Source: an uncultured Bacillota bacterium
GTDB lineage: Bacteria; Bacillota_I; Bacilli_A; Izemoplasmatales; UBA1188
NCBI GenBank assembly: GCA_937907585.1
Contig: CALCVH010000029.1
Span: forward strand, 1 to 6,121
DNA: 6,121 nt
Direction: 5' to 3'
Shown here piece after piece: positions 5,299-6,121 of this stretch. The position numbers were made by a program, and so were the translations under genes. The notes below the pieces were generated by a model, which was not told the DNA's origin, did not search any database, and worked only from the letters and a program-made list of their open reading frames with translations. Position 1 is the first letter of the stretch. Every line of letters begins with the position of its first letter.

Positions 5299-5338
5299 AA
5301 AAAAGAATTCATCTTTTTATCACAAAAGAAGAATTCTC
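5299..5338 (-). terminator. Rho-independent terminator of the TRIC-family gene
   Basis: On the minus strand, AGAATTC (5337-5331) pairs with GAATTCT (5310-5304). The inner TCTTTT pairs with AAAAGA after one T-T mismatch, around a loop of about six bases. A run of six T (5304-5299) follows. It lies about 25 bases downstream of the stop codon and insulates the gpx operon promoter from upstream transcription. Confidence 0.75.
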
Positions 5339-5360
5339 TATTTATATTATAAGCAATATA

Positions 5361-6077
5361 TTATTTATTATTCTTTTCATCTATCAGTTCTTTATATCCT
5401 TTAGCGATAGGTAAATTCCACTGGAACTTAATCGCTAAGAATCTTAAAACTAATATGATAGAGAAACAAACTATAGATGAAATAATATGAGATACACCTA
5501 GATTAACCATTAACATATATACTAAACATCCAATAATACATGGCGTCATATAGAAATGTTTTTGGAATATTGTAGGAATTCTACCCATAAATATATCTCT
5601 TAACATTCCACCACCAACTCCAGTTAAAACACCTAGAGTAATAACGAATACATATGTTCCAACTACGCCAGCTTGTTCTGGAATCCATTTATAAGCTATA
5701 GTTAAACCTGATACGCAGAAGGCTGCGATACCTATCGCATCTAGATAATATATCCAAGAGTCATGTCTATGTTTTTCTATTAAGTGAGCTGATTTCTTAT
5801 TGTATCCAATAATGAATAGAATAGAAGAAACAATAAGAATTGATAGAGCCATCACATGGTATTCTTTATTCCAGAATATGAATGGAGGATAACTACTTAT
5901 AATTAAGTCTCTTATTAAACCTCCACCAAAAGCTTCTATTAAAGTAAGTATCCAAACACCTAATATATCAGTGTTGCTTCTAATTGCTTTAATTGCGCCA
6001 CTTGTGCCAAATGAAATACATCCTATTATTTCTATTATAAATATTATTAAATCGAAAGTAGATTCGAATTCTAACAT
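5361..6077 (-). CDS. TRIC/UPF0126-family cation channel membrane protein
   Basis: The protein has 238 residues and about seven membrane segments, built as two copies of the UPF0126 ('glycine transporter') domain. Repeat 1 contains GTSGAIKA (24-31) and GGGLIRD (51-57). Repeat 2 contains FCVSGLTIAYK (120-130) and GGGMLRD (155-161). The paired GGGxxRD motifs and two-fold repeat define this family (YadS/YicG in E. coli; prokaryotic TRIC channels that form K+-permeable trimers). The soluble tail from about 219 is Lys-rich. The start follows AGAGGA (6090-6085) at 7 nt. It is separated from the gpx operon by its own terminator, so it is probably a single transcription unit. Whether it carries cations or glycine cannot be decided from sequence. 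Confidence 0.9.
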   Translation of the reverse strand: MLEFESTFDLIIFIIEIIGCISFGTSGAIKAIRSNTDILGVWILTLIEAFGGGLIRDLIISSYPPFIFWNKEYHVMALSILIVSSILFIIGYNKKSAHLIEKHRHDSWIYYLDAIGIAAFCVSGLTIAYKWIPEQAGVVGTYVFVITLGVLTGVGGGMLRDIFMGRIPTIFQKHFYMTPCIIGCLVYMLMVNLGVSHIISSIVCFSIILVLRFLAIKFQWNLPIAKGYKELIDEKNNK

Positions 6078-6084
6078 AATTTAA

Positions 6085-6106
6085 TCCTCTAACGAAAGAT
6101 ATTATA
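6085..6106 (-). promoter_or_regulatory. -10 box and ribosome site of the TRIC-family gene (promoter cut by window edge)
   Basis: On the minus strand, TATAAT (6106-6101) lies about 10 bases before the AGAGGA ribosome site (6090-6085). Any -35 would fall at or beyond the window end (about 6121 and above), so the promoter is incomplete here. Confidence 0.5.
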
Positions 6107-6121
6107 TTACATATATATTAT

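Noticed and set aside
5299..5338. EcoRI-site-containing inverted repeat as a protein-binding operator
   Set aside because: The paired GAATTC arms followed by six T on the minus strand, just after a stop codon, fit a rho-independent terminator.
1..6121. CRISPR array, tRNA or rRNA genes
   Set aside because: No regularly spaced repeats, tRNA-like cloverleaf or rRNA-like conserved segments were seen on either strand.

Overview
The window is very AT-rich with short intergenic gaps. It uses TGG for Trp, TAA or TAG stops and strong AGGAGG-type ribosome sites. This suggests a low-GC Firmicutes/Bacilli-type bacterium, plausibly an uncultured anaerobic host-associated lineage. The standard bacterial code fits, because all genes read through with TGG as Trp and no in-frame TGA. 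The ferredoxin-type thioredoxin reductase relative and the two-cysteine glutathione peroxidase are consistent with a fermentative anaerobe that meets oxygen or peroxides now and then. The genus cannot be named from the sequence.

Layout. Positions 1-109 are the right end of an IS200/IS605-family element: the last 29 codons of tnpB overlap the terminal hairpin and the 3' part of its omega-RNA (reRNA). This patch is visibly more GC-rich than the rest. Only about 38 bases separate the inferred element end from a plus-strand gene for a two-TM diguanylate cyclase (148-1521). Two further plus-strand genes each have their own promoter: a lipoprotein of unknown function (1628-2323) and a YgjV-family membrane protein (2402-3022). 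A bidirectional terminator (3031-3056) separates them from a convergent minus-strand operon.

The minus-strand operon (5216 down to 3059) reads gpx - trxB-like - trxA - ohrR-like. It looks like a complete thiol-based peroxide-detoxification module. A two-Cys glutathione peroxidase homologue would be reduced by thioredoxin. Thioredoxin would be recharged by a flavoprotein whose NADPH-binding motifs are destroyed, as in ferredoxin-dependent flavin thioredoxin reductases (FFTR). An OhrR/MarR organic-peroxide sensor would control the operon. The promoter (TTGACT - 17 bp - TACAAT) is overlapped at its -10 by TACAACTATATTGTA, which matches the OhrR box half-sites TACAA/TTGTA. The regulator is the last gene of the operon it appears to control, so autoregulation is expected.

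At the right edge (5361-6077, minus) lies a TRIC/UPF0126 cation-channel-family membrane protein with its own terminator and a partial promoter at the window end. The most interesting part is the peroxide module: an OhrR-type sensor on a gpx operon rather than ohr, coupled to an apparently NADPH-independent reductase. Second is the tnpB/omega-RNA end abutting the cyclase gene.
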